Shown: piece after piece, positions 1 to 10,500 of the stretch | How positions within the stretch are numbered: the stretch's first letter is position 1 | Layout: the number at the start of each line of letters is the position of its first letter | NCBI RefSeq assembly: GCF_000003815.2 | Contig: NC_049985.1 | Span: 15,400,453-15,432,354 of the forward strand | Reading direction: 5' to 3' | DNA length: 31,902 bases | From: Branchiostoma floridae | Taxonomy: Eukaryota > Chordata > Leptocardii > Amphioxiformes > Branchiostomatidae | The notes under the pieces: model-generated | The model's input: the letters and a program-made list of their open reading frames with translations, nothing else | The model's database searches: none | Told to the model about the DNA's origin: nothing | Program-made: the position numbers and the translations under genes

Positions 1-852
1 ATCGTCATTGTCTACCTTCTGTTCTATCTCCAGGACTACCTTAACAAATGCTTGAGTTATTCCCTTGATTGCTTGCTCTATATCTTCTGCACTCGATCTT
101 ACCAGAGCTGCATTACAGAGTGCTGCTGCCTTGGTGAAATCGCCTCCGTCCTTTGATTGGATTCCTCTCTTTAGATAGACCTTGCCCAACTTGTGCAGGG
201 GCTCTGCCTCCTTTTTGTGTTGACCTGTGAGTTGAAAATCATCAATTATAATTTTGTAATTACTTCTTCGTTTCGGGAGGTTTTATATGTTCCTGTTTGC
301 GCAATTTTGTAAGCTGGCGCCTTGTGTTTCCAAATGTAGTATCTGAAAAAAGTCCTTCATGACGATAACATTGAAAAGCATTATAGAGACCATAGGTTAA
401 CAGAAAACATGTTAGTTCTGTGTGTCAATTCAATGATATATGAAACACATATCGTGGACCATTTATAAGCAGTTTCATTTAGATTCTTTAATGCTTAGAC
501 TTACCTTGTACATGAACAGACTTGAGCGCAGCTGCGAAACTTTGTTCTGCTTTGTCCAGGTCTCCAGTCTGCAAGGCCCTGCAGCCATCTTGTAGATGTT
601 CTTCGTATACACTGTAAACATTTAGATAAATGATTTATCATACGAATTATAAATAATATTTGGCACAGCGCATCTGATCTAAAAGTGAAGTGTTAATAAC
701 CATGAATATATCAAATATGATAACAAACATTCAGAAATTAATCATTCAAATGCATTGTATGATATTCTAGAATTTAAATCTTCACAAATGTTGCTTAACA
801 AATAGTATAGAATCCACGCCATTTAACGTTATAGTATTTTTTCTAAGGTATG

Positions 853-943
<91 letters not shown>

Positions 944-2268
944 CATATCTGATATCTATGCTCCTATCTTTCTCAGCATCACATGTTTGAAATTTCTATG
1001 ATGGAACAAAGCAGATTTGTGTAATGTCCTCATTACTTATGAAAATAAGATGCAAATTATATGATAATTTTTCCTCGTATATAATCATTTTGATTATAAT
1101 GTACGTACCTACCATTACGACCCGTCAACTCTTTCTGGAGTCATTTACTTTCAACTGCCTGGTCTTAAGGCCCAGGCAGTTCATCCAAAGCTGCTAGGGG
1201 GCCAAAATATATACCACATATTCATGGCCCCAAGCTGTAGCTACCAGAAAGGATCATGTCCAGAGCGGGAAATAAGAAACCAAAAGTTCTGTCTGCTGCA
1301 GTGTTACAGGCCAACCGAAGGTCCACAATTCAAATTGTGCCTTGTTTTTGGCAAAATCTACCAACATACAAAATATCATTAAGATCCATACACAGCTTCT
1401 CGAGTTGTCTTGGCATATTTGCATTTTAATAGTATCAATGTTCTACTTAGGTTGAAATCCAAAGTTTCTTAAAAATTACAGATAATTTACATTTAAGAGT
1501 TATCTATTAATCATTTCAAGCGCTTGTGAGAAATTAAACAAAAGACAGGGTGACACTAACTTGTCGTCGTGAAGTCTTGTCGGGGTTTCAGCTTTCTGTA
1601 GTTCCGGGGCACTAAAGAGGAATAACACCATGCACATTTTATTATTTTACAATACACAGAGCTTCATACACATACCTTATAAGAACGTCAAAATTAATGA
1701 TATATAACCAGCATTCCCTGTACTTACATATTGTGTAGACGGCGCATTCCGTCATTAGTGCTGTCACTTGAGGGTGCAGTTGAGAATGGAGAGGTGTGGT
1801 CCTTCCTTCCTCTCACGCTATGTTGTCGTTGTGTTGGAGTTGACTTCAACAAGAACCAATAGAAAAATCAGGAATGATAAGCAGATTGGTAATCGTGTCA
1901 TTCCACAATTGAACTTTGACGAATGGTCAAAGGTAAATGACCTGACGTGACTTGAAGAAGGCCAACGTAAAAGTTCATCCAGGAGTTCTGCCGCAGTACC
2001 GAAACAATCCAATAGTAGGCCCAAAATCCAATCGTTTCCATGTCTCGTACCAACCCATATACCGAATATCAATACAATCCATCCGGACGTTCTCAAGTTA
2101 TCCTAGCACTTTTCAAACTCAAACACACACACACACACACATACACACACACACACACACACAGACGCATACACACACACACACACACACAAACATACAC
2201 GCACACACACACACACACATACACACACACACACAGACGCATACACACACACACACACACACAAACAT

Positions 2269-2314
<46 letters not shown>

Positions 2315-2315
2315 G

Positions 2316-2351
<36 letters not shown>

Positions 2352-3140
2352 TACGTGACGTTACAAGCGCTACCGAAAACATTTACCTTCCTGGCAAAGG
2401 TCAGGAGGTGTATGAATCATGTTATCGTTAACACTCACCTTTATGTTTTTTGTTGTGATGAGCTGCCTAATTTTTGCTGTGTACAGTAAGCGATGGACAA
2501 TGGCGACTGTTGCCTGAACGTTGTTACACCTTGTCAGTGCTGTGTTGTACAGAGCAGTACCTCTGGTCAAGTTTCTAGTGTCTCCAGTTTCTGTTCCTCT
2601 TTTCAGATACACGTCACCGAGGCTTTTGATCGCTTCTGTTTCTAACATGTTGTTGTCGTTTACTATTCCCACTACCATTAATTGTGCGTATCCAACCAAC
2701 ACAGTGTCTGTGTTACCACCGGTAGCCAGTTTCTTGTCCAGGTTTTGAAATTTCCCAGCCACCTTTGCAGGTGTAGTCGTCTCCTTGTCTTCAGTTTGTT
2801 GTTCCTTACCCTGTGACCCCTTCGACGTCACCCCTTGTAAAAGTCTCTCAGCGTACTCGTATCGGTGTTCTATACCTTCCCCCTGATCCCGATGGCGACA
2901 CCGGACAATATCAGCCACATAAAGCGCCAAGGCCATGTTGAATTTCCCTACATCCCTCTTGAGTCTTCCCTTCTCTAGGGTAACGTCGCCCAGACTTTTG
3001 AGCAACTCCACTTCCGCCAGCCTGTCCTTGTCAGCCACGGCGTCCACCAGGGCACGGAGGTAGCCTGTCTCCGCACGGGCTAGTCCGTACCTCCTGCCCT
3101 TCGCGTCCGCCACACGAAGTTTCTCACAGATCCTCAACAT
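1..3140 (-). CDS. TPR-like helical-repeat protein gene, 5' part (five coding exons, runs off the left edge)
   Basis: I rebuilt the minus-strand exons by splice signals and frame: 2439-3140, 1728-1843, 1561-1611, 505-611 and 1-224. Donors read AAG|gtgagt, AT|gtaagt, AA|gttagt and AAG|gtaagt; acceptors end in ttgaag, ctttag, tttacag and ctcacag. The 1200 coding bases stay in one frame (400 residues). The start is ATG at 3140 in context ACCATGT, with A at -3. Paired-helix repeats have TPR-like spacing: [14 protein letters not shown] and KFNMALALY near residues 45-75, [14 protein letters not shown] near 170, [22 protein letters not shown] and [12 protein letters not shown] in the later exons. No membrane segment or catalytic motif is visible. 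The likely role is protein binding; I recall a large expanded lancelet family with this N terminus, without a firm function. Further domains may lie beyond the left edge. Exon calls are strong, function is open. Confidence 0.8.
855..940. repeat. (AT)n microsatellite in an intron
   Basis: An uninterrupted AT dinucleotide run of about 86 bases in the third coding intron (612-1560) of the left-edge TPR-like gene. Such runs often vary in length between individuals. Confidence 0.95.
1180..1425. repeat. Degenerate dispersed repeat in an intron
   Basis: This stretch shares phrases with other repeats in the window: gctgctagggggcc early on, and near the end a block like catacacagcttctcgagtt. Comparable blocks occur near 5470-5720, 22540-22610 and 24640-24740. 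It lies inside the third coding intron of the left-edge gene. Boundaries are approximate. Confidence 0.4.
1970..2121. repeat. Dispersed repeat copy ending in a CA microsatellite
   Basis: It contains aggcccaaaatccaatcg, cccatataccgaatatca and a tail like cgttctcaagttatcc, running straight into a long (CA)n tract. The same order (gggcccaaaatctaatca, aagtatgaaaccgatccac, cattcttgagttatcttg, then CA repeats) recurs at 24650-24795, and part of it at 5640-5670. The copy lies in the first coding intron of the TPR-like gene. Confidence 0.6.
2122..2352. repeat. (CA)n microsatellite with interspersed variants
   Basis: About 230 bases of CA dinucleotides with a repeated internal variant (cagacgcatacacac and caaacatacacgcac), which suggests duplication of an interrupted segment. 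Long open frames through it on both strands are artefacts of the dinucleotide repeat. It sits about 90 bp inside the intron from the first coding exon's splice donor. Confidence 0.95.
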
Positions 3141-3500
3141 GGTGAAGTTATGCTGTGTTAAAGGAAGGTTTCCTTGTATCCACAGGTACCGATGTCCCTG
3201 TTAACATTTTGTGCCTGACATGAATACAAACAGGTGTCACACTGGCTCGTAACAACATTACGTCATTGTCAGTTGAAAGGTCAAATGGGAAATGGGCTAA
3301 AAAAGCTTTGCAGATACTCGTAAACATATCAGATAACCTGTTTATCTGCAGGTAACCTGTCTACCTGCAAATGTACTTAGTGCAAAGGCCAGGCCAAATT
3401 AAAATCCCTTGTTGCTGCAAGTCTAGTCCTGAAAGTATCTTATTTGCTCCCCAATAAATCAAATAGCGTTTGCGCCTACCCTGACAATAGACCGCCTTTC
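3141..3500. promoter_or_regulatory. 5' flank of the TPR-like gene with two adjacent perfect palindromes
   Basis: The minus-strand ATG is at 3140, so this is its 5' leader or promoter region. No TATA box is obvious. At 3331-3347 AGATAA and TTATCT form inverted GATA-type sites. At 3347-3369 TGCAGGTA and TACCTGCA form an 8-bp perfect inverted repeat around a 7-base loop, with CAGGTA cores. A regulatory role is inference. Confidence 0.3.
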
Positions 3501-4920
3501 TTTGTCCAAGCGATGTCTGCGCTCAAACGAACTGTTTGTGTCTTGTTCACGCCGCGACGAGTTTAACATTCCAAGGCGGTGATGTAGTCACGCTAACCTG
3601 TTTGTGTTTAGATAAGGTCTGGTATTCTGACGTCTTCAGTTTATCTCATTTACATACAGTAACGCCAGAAGGTATTAGCTGCATCCGGCTTGGGTGGGGG
3701 CTGTGTGAGTGGAGTTACAAACCAGCCATGGGATTCCCCTGTTGTGGGAATTACCGAAAATGACGTGGCAGTTTCAGAATAAAGTCAGATATACATTTAC
3801 ATGTAGCGTATATATATATATTTGTTTAACCAATTACTGCATTTCGCAGCAGCTGCGCTTTGTCCATGTCAGTCTTATTTTGTGAAAGATTATTGAGTAC
3901 TAGTATCCCGGGAACATACCTTTTCTCTGACCCCCACCCCCTTCTCCTTATAGTTTACCTTTTCCATGCAAAACAATAGAACTCGGAATTTCGACATTTC
4001 GGTAGTAACCTCAGATCGCTGAATCTAGGTTTGTTTGTTTGTTTCTTTGTTTATTTCGATCTCCAATTAGAATTTACAATGATTATCATGAACTCTATTC
4101 TTCCTGGAGTCGTCCATCAACGTCCATCCATAAAAAAAAAACAATCAAATAACATAAAGTCGACAAAAGTATACAGTATGACACAGAAAGAATTGAAATA
4201 AACTGAGTGTAAGAATGTAAAATAAACTCAGTGAACGGAAGTAAAGAAGAAGGTTAGATTTTAAAGGCTGAAATCACCTTCCTGCTGTTAAAGAAGCCTC
4301 ATTCCGTTCTGCAATTCATGGATCAAAAGCGTCCCCTAGCAATGTTTACTACAACTACAACGATTCGAGGTCAAATGCAGACGTTTTGGTTCAAAGAGTC
4401 CTGTGGTCAGACAATGGGAGTCCATCTGTGTTCGGACAAAGACACAAACGCACACGTGTACCTATCCTTACCGCTAAACACCAGCCATGTCAGGCTAACA
4501 CACCTAGCTACGAAATGAACTCCAGGACCTACCGAATCCTGTAACAGGGTGAGATGAAGTAACCAATGTCATGCAGTATGGGTAGACCAGTGTCCAGCTG
4601 TCTTGTCTGGAGAGAAATAGCGGAGAGAACTTGAGTTTAGACGAAGCAGAGTCAGCATCATTGTATTTAAGGTCAGTTTGTCTCTGAAGAACTCACGAGT
4701 CCAGTCCACGGGGAAAACTCGTTCTTTGCGTCCTTTGGGGAAGACGACAGCGTCATTTGTACATGGTAGACGTTATGTCTAGGTTACACATAGCAGAATT
4801 ATCTCCCGACTATGGTTAGGAGTGATTCGGGAGCTAAGTCGGCTGAAGCCAGCTGGCGTTCGGCTGAGTTGGCTGGCGTTTGCCTTTTTTTAACGCCAAT
4901 GCAGTTTAAGCGCATTGCTA
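3500..4920. other. Intergenic stretch without a recognisable gene
   Basis: Only short unsupported ORFs are present. A (GTTT)n-like run and an A10 run flank 4031-4140, with wording such as tttatttcgatctccaatta that looks like the tail of an old retroelement. I could not identify an encoded enzyme. Confidence 0.4.
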
Positions 4921-5462
4921 CATGCCCGTAGCCAGGATTTTGGTTGGGGGGGTTCTTTTTAGTACTTGGGGGACCATCGAGCGCCGCAGGCGCGAGCTGC
5001 CTAGGGGGGTCCGGGGGTATGCTCCCCCGGAAAAATTGAAATCTTGACCCTCTGAAACGCTATTTACTGCATTTTGACTGGCAGAATTTGCTGGAAGACT
5101 AAGCCAAGTTTAATGGATACACAAGGCTTTCGGCATAAGTCTTTAAGGGCGACTCACCCCAACATATTTTCACCGTGTCCAACAGCGAAGATACGAGACG
5201 TCGCAATGGAGGTCCGGGAAATGTTGAAACCTGGACCCCCTGAAACGCTATTTCTTGCAATTTCTGGGACACATTTTGCTGATAGACTCGATTAGATTGA
5301 ATGAAATTTCTATCAGTGAAAAATACCAGTCAGTCTGCCTATAAAAAAAGATCTTGGACTGTAGAAAGTGGACCTTTGAGTGTGAAAAAATGGACCTTTT
5401 GGCGTAAGTGGGGGGTTCTTCCGAACCCCCCGACCCCCCCCCCCCCCCTGGCTACGGGCGTG
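4921..5462. mobile_element. Non-autonomous TIR element, 542 bp
   Basis: The ends are inverted copies: left catgcccgtagccagg, right cctggctacgggcgtg, with one mismatch. Poly-G (left) and poly-C (right) tracts lie just inside both ends. Two internal blocks repeat imperfectly about 180 bp apart (near 5040-5100 and 5220-5285), sharing ctgaaacgctattt. No transposase ORF is present. A target-site duplication could not be resolved. Confidence 0.65.
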
Positions 5463-5466
5463 AGCA

Positions 5467-5720
5467 AGTAGGGGGCCCCAAAAATGTATCAATCATTTTT
5501 TTACATCACAAGCTATCTGCCCAAAAAAAGTCACGACCATAGCATATCTATGTCAAAAGGTACAAAAAAGGTATGTTCTACTGCAGTGCAGAGGTCACAT
5601 ACTAGGGGTCCAAAAAATCATCTTATCCCTTTTCTTCCCAACAACTACCCATATACCGAATATCATAATAATCCCTGCAGGGGTTGTGGGAAGGACTTTA
5701 GTACAGTTATACTTGAACTC
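5467..5720. repeat. Dispersed repeat copy
   Basis: It contains tagggggcccc, gtcacgaccatagcatat, acaagctatctgccc and cccatataccgaatatca, matching the blocks of the dispersed family near 1970-2120 and 24240-24600. It directly follows the 542-bp TIR element, so that element appears inserted beside or within an older copy. Confidence 0.6.
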
Positions 5721-5799
5721 CTATTTTGATGTCGAACGGCCGTGTGAATAGGCTAGCAGACACAAAGACCGAAATGTGACGGGCTGGATTCCTTGATAG

Positions 5800-5985
5800 A
5801 AACTATCTCCTCTGACTTTGAGAAAGGCACCTTACATCCCTCACCCCACCTAGCTGTGGGTACCTGACTTCGGTTGGGGAGCTGAAAGGCGGTGAAAGGG
5901 CAGAGTTGTACTCCGCCTCCCAATACCGTACCTAGGACACAGTGGATGGCTACCGACTGCCCCTACGACCCCCCCCTCCAAAAGG
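5800..5985. repeat. Probable interspersed repeat fragment
   Basis: The run with gaaaggcacctta, gtgggtacctgacttcgg and ggggagctgaaaggcgg resembles a family I remember as common in lancelet and mollusc genomes. It is bounded on the right by the TIR element at 5987. Identity is from memory only. Confidence 0.35.
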
Positions 5986-5986
5986 C

Positions 5987-6945
5987 TATTCTCCAAGAAG
6001 AGGTTGAGTCGTGGAGATATAGTAGTAGTAGAGATTTTTACCGCCGTGAGAGGAGCGAGCCGGTAAAAATCTGGACTACTATTTACAGCCATTATCATAA
6101 TGCCGCCACTAATAATCATATAATTCCGTGCACCTACAGTTATTTCCGAGGTATGCACACTTTAGATATCCACGTTTTCAACACACTTTTAAAAAGGCTT
6201 CGATAACGATGCACTCGAAGACAACAAGTTTTCAGTTCCTTTTCGGGGCAGGCGAGCTCGTCGTGGGACGAACACATTCATCGCCAGATCATAATAATCA
6301 CACGTGCTCACGGCACAAGACGAGCATGAATCAACAGCAATCTTAAATTTCTGTTGGTGACCTACGACTCGTGTAAAAGTGAGAAGAACCGTTGCAAAAT
6401 AGCCCAAATCTACGGCTGACTATGATGGGCAAAATCGAACGTACGCCGCCAAATTCCCGCCATTTGTATTTCTACGCTAGCAGTAGAGTTTTACGTCATA
6501 GCGGTTGCGACGGACCAAAATTAAATGTAAATTCTTGACAGAAACGTCCGTTTTCTCAGGACTTTCTGTATGCTCATGCAGCTTTTGGCTTTGTGCAACT
6601 ACTAACAGGAAAGAAAGGAACAACAGAGGATGTATAAAGGTAGCATTTAATTGTTCCGTGTTTCTTCCTGGCTTTATTATTGAACCCCCTCCCAACCACG
6701 CGCCCGTTCTCCGTGCAATTCCGCGGTGTCTTACAATTACGATATTATGTTTTTAGTAGGACAAGAGAGACAAAAAAAGATACACAGAAGAAGTGGCAAA
6801 GGTAAGTTGTACTAGTAACATGGAACTGGAGGAAATGATGCCTTGAACAATTGTCAAATTAGTATTGTAAGAGAAATCGCCGTAAACGTGGCGGTGTTAT
6901 GTTATGATGCTATATCTCCGCGACTCAACCTCTTCTTGGAGAATA
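5987..6945. mobile_element. Non-autonomous TIR element, 959 bp, 36-bp arms
   Basis: Positions 5987-6022 and 6910-6945 are inverted copies over 36 bases with one mismatch (gagtcgtgg against gagtcgcgg on comparable strands). Just inside the left arm is a perfect hairpin with 12-base arms, 6032-6043 and 6061-6072 (agatttttaccg). The interior has only short unsupported ORFs and no recognisable transposase. No clear target-site duplication is visible. Confidence 0.75.
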
Positions 6946-7013
6946 CCATGAGACTACTTTTTTTTCTGTACCTTTTCACAAAGATGTACAAACTCGCTAT
7001 GTGATTCATGTGC

Positions 7014-7019
7014 TTTATT
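7014..7019 (-). terminator. Possible poly(A) signal of the eIF5A-like gene
   Basis: AATAAA on the minus strand, about 510 bases past the stop codon at 7527. It is the first exact hexamer I see downstream. If used, the 3' UTR would include the 127-bp hairpin at 7119-7245. Confidence 0.3.
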
Positions 7020-7118
7020 GTATTTCTGTGTGGTACATTTTAGAGGTAAATAGACAAGTTTGTCTCACAACGGACACAGATTGATGATTATACCAATCAC
7101 TAAGTAAAACTCCGTATT

Positions 7119-7245
7119 ATACGTCAAAAACAGTTACTCAAGCGACTGGATATGGTTTTGGAAACAGCCGGACGTTTCAGATCTGAGACGTCTGACTATT
7201 TCCAAAACCATATCCAGTTGCTTGAGTAACTGTTTTTTGACGTAT
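7119..7245. mobile_element. Hairpin MITE-like element, 127 bp
   Basis: Nearly the whole element is one inverted repeat: the left arm starts atacgtcaaaaacagtt and the right arm ends aactgttttttgacgtat, with arms of about 50 bases around a short centre containing cagatctgag. Pairing is almost complete apart from a few mismatches and one extra T. Flanks do not give a clear target-site duplication. Confidence 0.75.
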
Positions 7246-7526
7246 CTTATTACTAGGATGTCTAACCTTCATCGACGTAAAACTCCCTCTTACCAAATTA
7301 TCCACCACTAGTACTACGATAAAGAAAGAAATATGTTGCGTCAGTAAGAAGACTATTACATACTTGGACATTATTAAAGTAGCCGCCACATTGCAAATGA
7401 TAGCACAGTTTTACTATCTACACCAATCTCAATTATGCTGCGGTCCCTATGGAAAAACGGCCCTCCCTCGAAGTCTACGGGCTGGTTTTCTGCTATTTCG
7501 GTCGTCACCGCTAGCTGCAGCTGCTT

Positions 7527-10500
7527 TTAATAATAATTATATTCTTTTGTGCCAACAACCTTCTCCTCACCACAGGCGGACAGAGCAGTAACCTAGAAGG
7601 ACAAAAGGTTAATTTTAACATCATATTTGCCGTATGCACCAATACTATCATACACATATGCAACAGTGTATTCTCCGAGCTGATAAGTGTATAAAAGTCA
7701 AACCGCTCTTCGTTTTCTTCGGCACTAAAGCAGAATACCGTTGATTACAAATTCTACCCAGTCCAAAGTCATTGGCAATTTGTCTATGCAATTAATCTTT
7801 TAGATTCTGAAAAAAAGTATATGAAGAAACTGTTTCTAGAGTAGAGTTCCCCCTTTGCACAGTATTGGAACACACGGTAAAACATTGCACGAATCTAATG
7901 ATTTAAAAATCTTTATATCTGTGCAATGAAACTGCGGCTCTCTCCAAACATATCCAAGCAGTTAAGGAGAGCTTTACAGCTGAATAAAAGCAAACTGTGA
8001 GACAAGATTTGAACGGGTATGAAGCAACAGTTACCAAAAAATTTACATCTCCTCGATCAACACGAGTTTGTATCTCTTTGCCAAGATCGCCCTCTGGCAG
8101 CTTCCAGTCTCGTCTCAGACGTCCTTCGTCGTCCATGGTTTCCAGGACGCCATCTGAAACACCCATCACCTAGAACAGGAAAATAGACCAAACGTCACCT
8201 CTGCGCCCGTTGTTGACAAGCTTGTGTCCGTGTAAAACAGACATCTACACATTTGTCTCGTTCACTTAAGCAGTGATCAAGTCAGATCACTCCTGGTACT
8301 GTTCTTGTACTCTGGGTAAGGTGGTTTATACCTGTCGCCAAATTCAGTAAAAGTCGTGATATTACGATTAGCCACATGTAAGACGAGCTGGAAATTGTAA
8401 ATTGTGTCGTTTTACGGTTTTCTAATGAACAAGAGTTCGTAGACCTCAGACCTGCATGACCTGTGACATTTAAGGTTGAGTGTTTTGAGACTTTGATTTG
8501 TAGGATATGGCGTTCCTGAGGAACAAGATATCAAAAACCACAGGAAATTCCCCTTACACCCTCGGTGTATGGCACAAATCTGGCTGTTTCTGAAATAGCT
8601 GCAATGGGTGCAGTGTTTTGGGTGCTTCTTTGGGAAAAGAAAGAGTGGCACTGATGTTGTTTGTCGTGGTATATCTGGCTTGTTTTAATCGCCGTTGTAG
8701 TTTGACCAGCGCGCGCGCGGTGTGTGTGTGTGTGTGTGTTGAGTGCCTCCATGTTTGTGTTGTTCATTTAAAGATGACTGTATACCTTACCTGATAATCC
8801 TTGCGAGAGTTTGTTTGCAGTGTGCGTGTGCGTGCATGCAGTGTACAGTGTGTGTGTGTGTCTCTCTCTCTGTATGTGTGTGTATCTGTGTGTGTGTGTG
8901 TGCGTGCGTGCATGTGTGTGTATGTGTGTGCGTGTGTTCGTATGTGTGTGTTTATCTGTGTTTGTATGTAGTGTTTGTGTGTGTATGTTGAGTGCCTCCA
9001 TGTTTGTGTTGTTCATTGAAAGATGACTGTATACCTTACCTGATAATCCTTGCGAGAGTTCGCTTGCAGTGTGCGTGTGCGTGCATGCAGTGTACAGTGT
9101 GTGTGTGTGTGTGTGTCTCTCTCTCTGTATGTGTGTGTATCTGTGTGTGTGTCTGTGTGTGTGCGTGCGTGCATGTGTGTGTATGTGTGTGTGTGTGTTT
9201 GTATGTGTGTGTTTCTCTGTGTTTGTATGTAGTGTTTGTGTGTGTATGTTGAGTGCCTCCATGTTTGTGTTGTTCATTTAAAGATGACTGAATACCTTAC
9301 CTGATAATCCTTGCGAGAGTTTGTTTGCAGTGTGCGTGTGCGTGCATGCAGTGTACAGTGTGTGTGTGTGTGTGCGTGTGTCTCTCTCTCTGTATGTGTG
9401 TGTATGTGTGTGTGTGTGTGTGTGCTTGCGTGCGTGCATGTGTGTGTATGTGTGTGTGTGTGTTTGTATGTGTGTGTTTCTCTGTGTTTGTGTGTTTGCA
9501 TGTAGTGTTTGTGTGTGTATGTTGAGTGCCTCCATGTTTGTGTTGTTCATTTTTAAAGATGATTACCTTACCGGATAAACCTTGCGAGAGACATGTGGAG
9601 CGTCACAGATATGGGTGCTGGGGACCACTTCCTCGTACTTCTGACCAGTGAAGATGTCAACTCCAACTATGGTAACCTTAAACAAGAACGGCAATGAAAA
9701 TCTTACCATGGCGACGATTAATGTTTACCTCATTTACATGTTTTTTTGTACGGATGGCATCCCTATAATTTACAACTGTGGTATCATAAACTTTTCACAA
9801 TTATTAAGCAAATACGTTTATAATATGCTGGCATTTTGGCGTTCTCTTCACAAATTACACAAGTANNNNNNNNNNNNNNNNNNNNNNNNNNNNNNNNNNN
9901 NNNNNNNNNNNNNNNNNNNNNNNNNNNNNNNNNNNNNNNNNNNNNNNNNNNNNNNNNNNNNNNNNTCCCTAGGCCCCCTACTTTAGCACAGAAGACTATC
10001 ATGATCATTCATGAATCAAAAGAGGTCCTGAAACTGAGAATACGAGGTTGAACATATATATGGTTACATAACATTCTTGGCCAAAGTAGAAATAGTAACC
10101 TCCCAATGAACAAAAGTCTGAAATCCCAGTTATTTACGTTAAGGCCACAGCAAGTACATTTATGGATTGCATCTTCTGCAGATTCCAAATTTAATTGGGG
10201 GGGGGGGGTGAAAAGAAGATGGTATGGGTAAAAAACAAAATATCTAGATGTTAACTAAAAAAAAGACATCATAAACGTTGGAAGGAGAATTGAAGCGACA
10301 AAACATGCTATCACATTCAACAAGTCTATCATTTCTGTATTAAAGTGTGGTAGACTGGTATCAAATATCATTTACCAAGTTGACAACTTCACTCATGGCT
10401 ACTACATTGGTGCCTCTTTTACTAATATGCAAATGTGTTTTTTTTCGAGTATATATATCATTTTCAGTTACATACGAGAGTTCAGGATGAGTTCAGAAGC

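Noticed and set aside
2093-2489. Long open frames on both strands through the CA tract (HTHTHT and VCVCVC peptides)
   Set aside because: Dinucleotide repeats without stops open all related frames; the peptides are pure low complexity and one overlaps a well-supported intron.
8743-9578. Several 60-170-codon frames in the TG-rich tandem units
   Set aside because: They are microsatellite translations inside an intron of the eIF5A-like gene.
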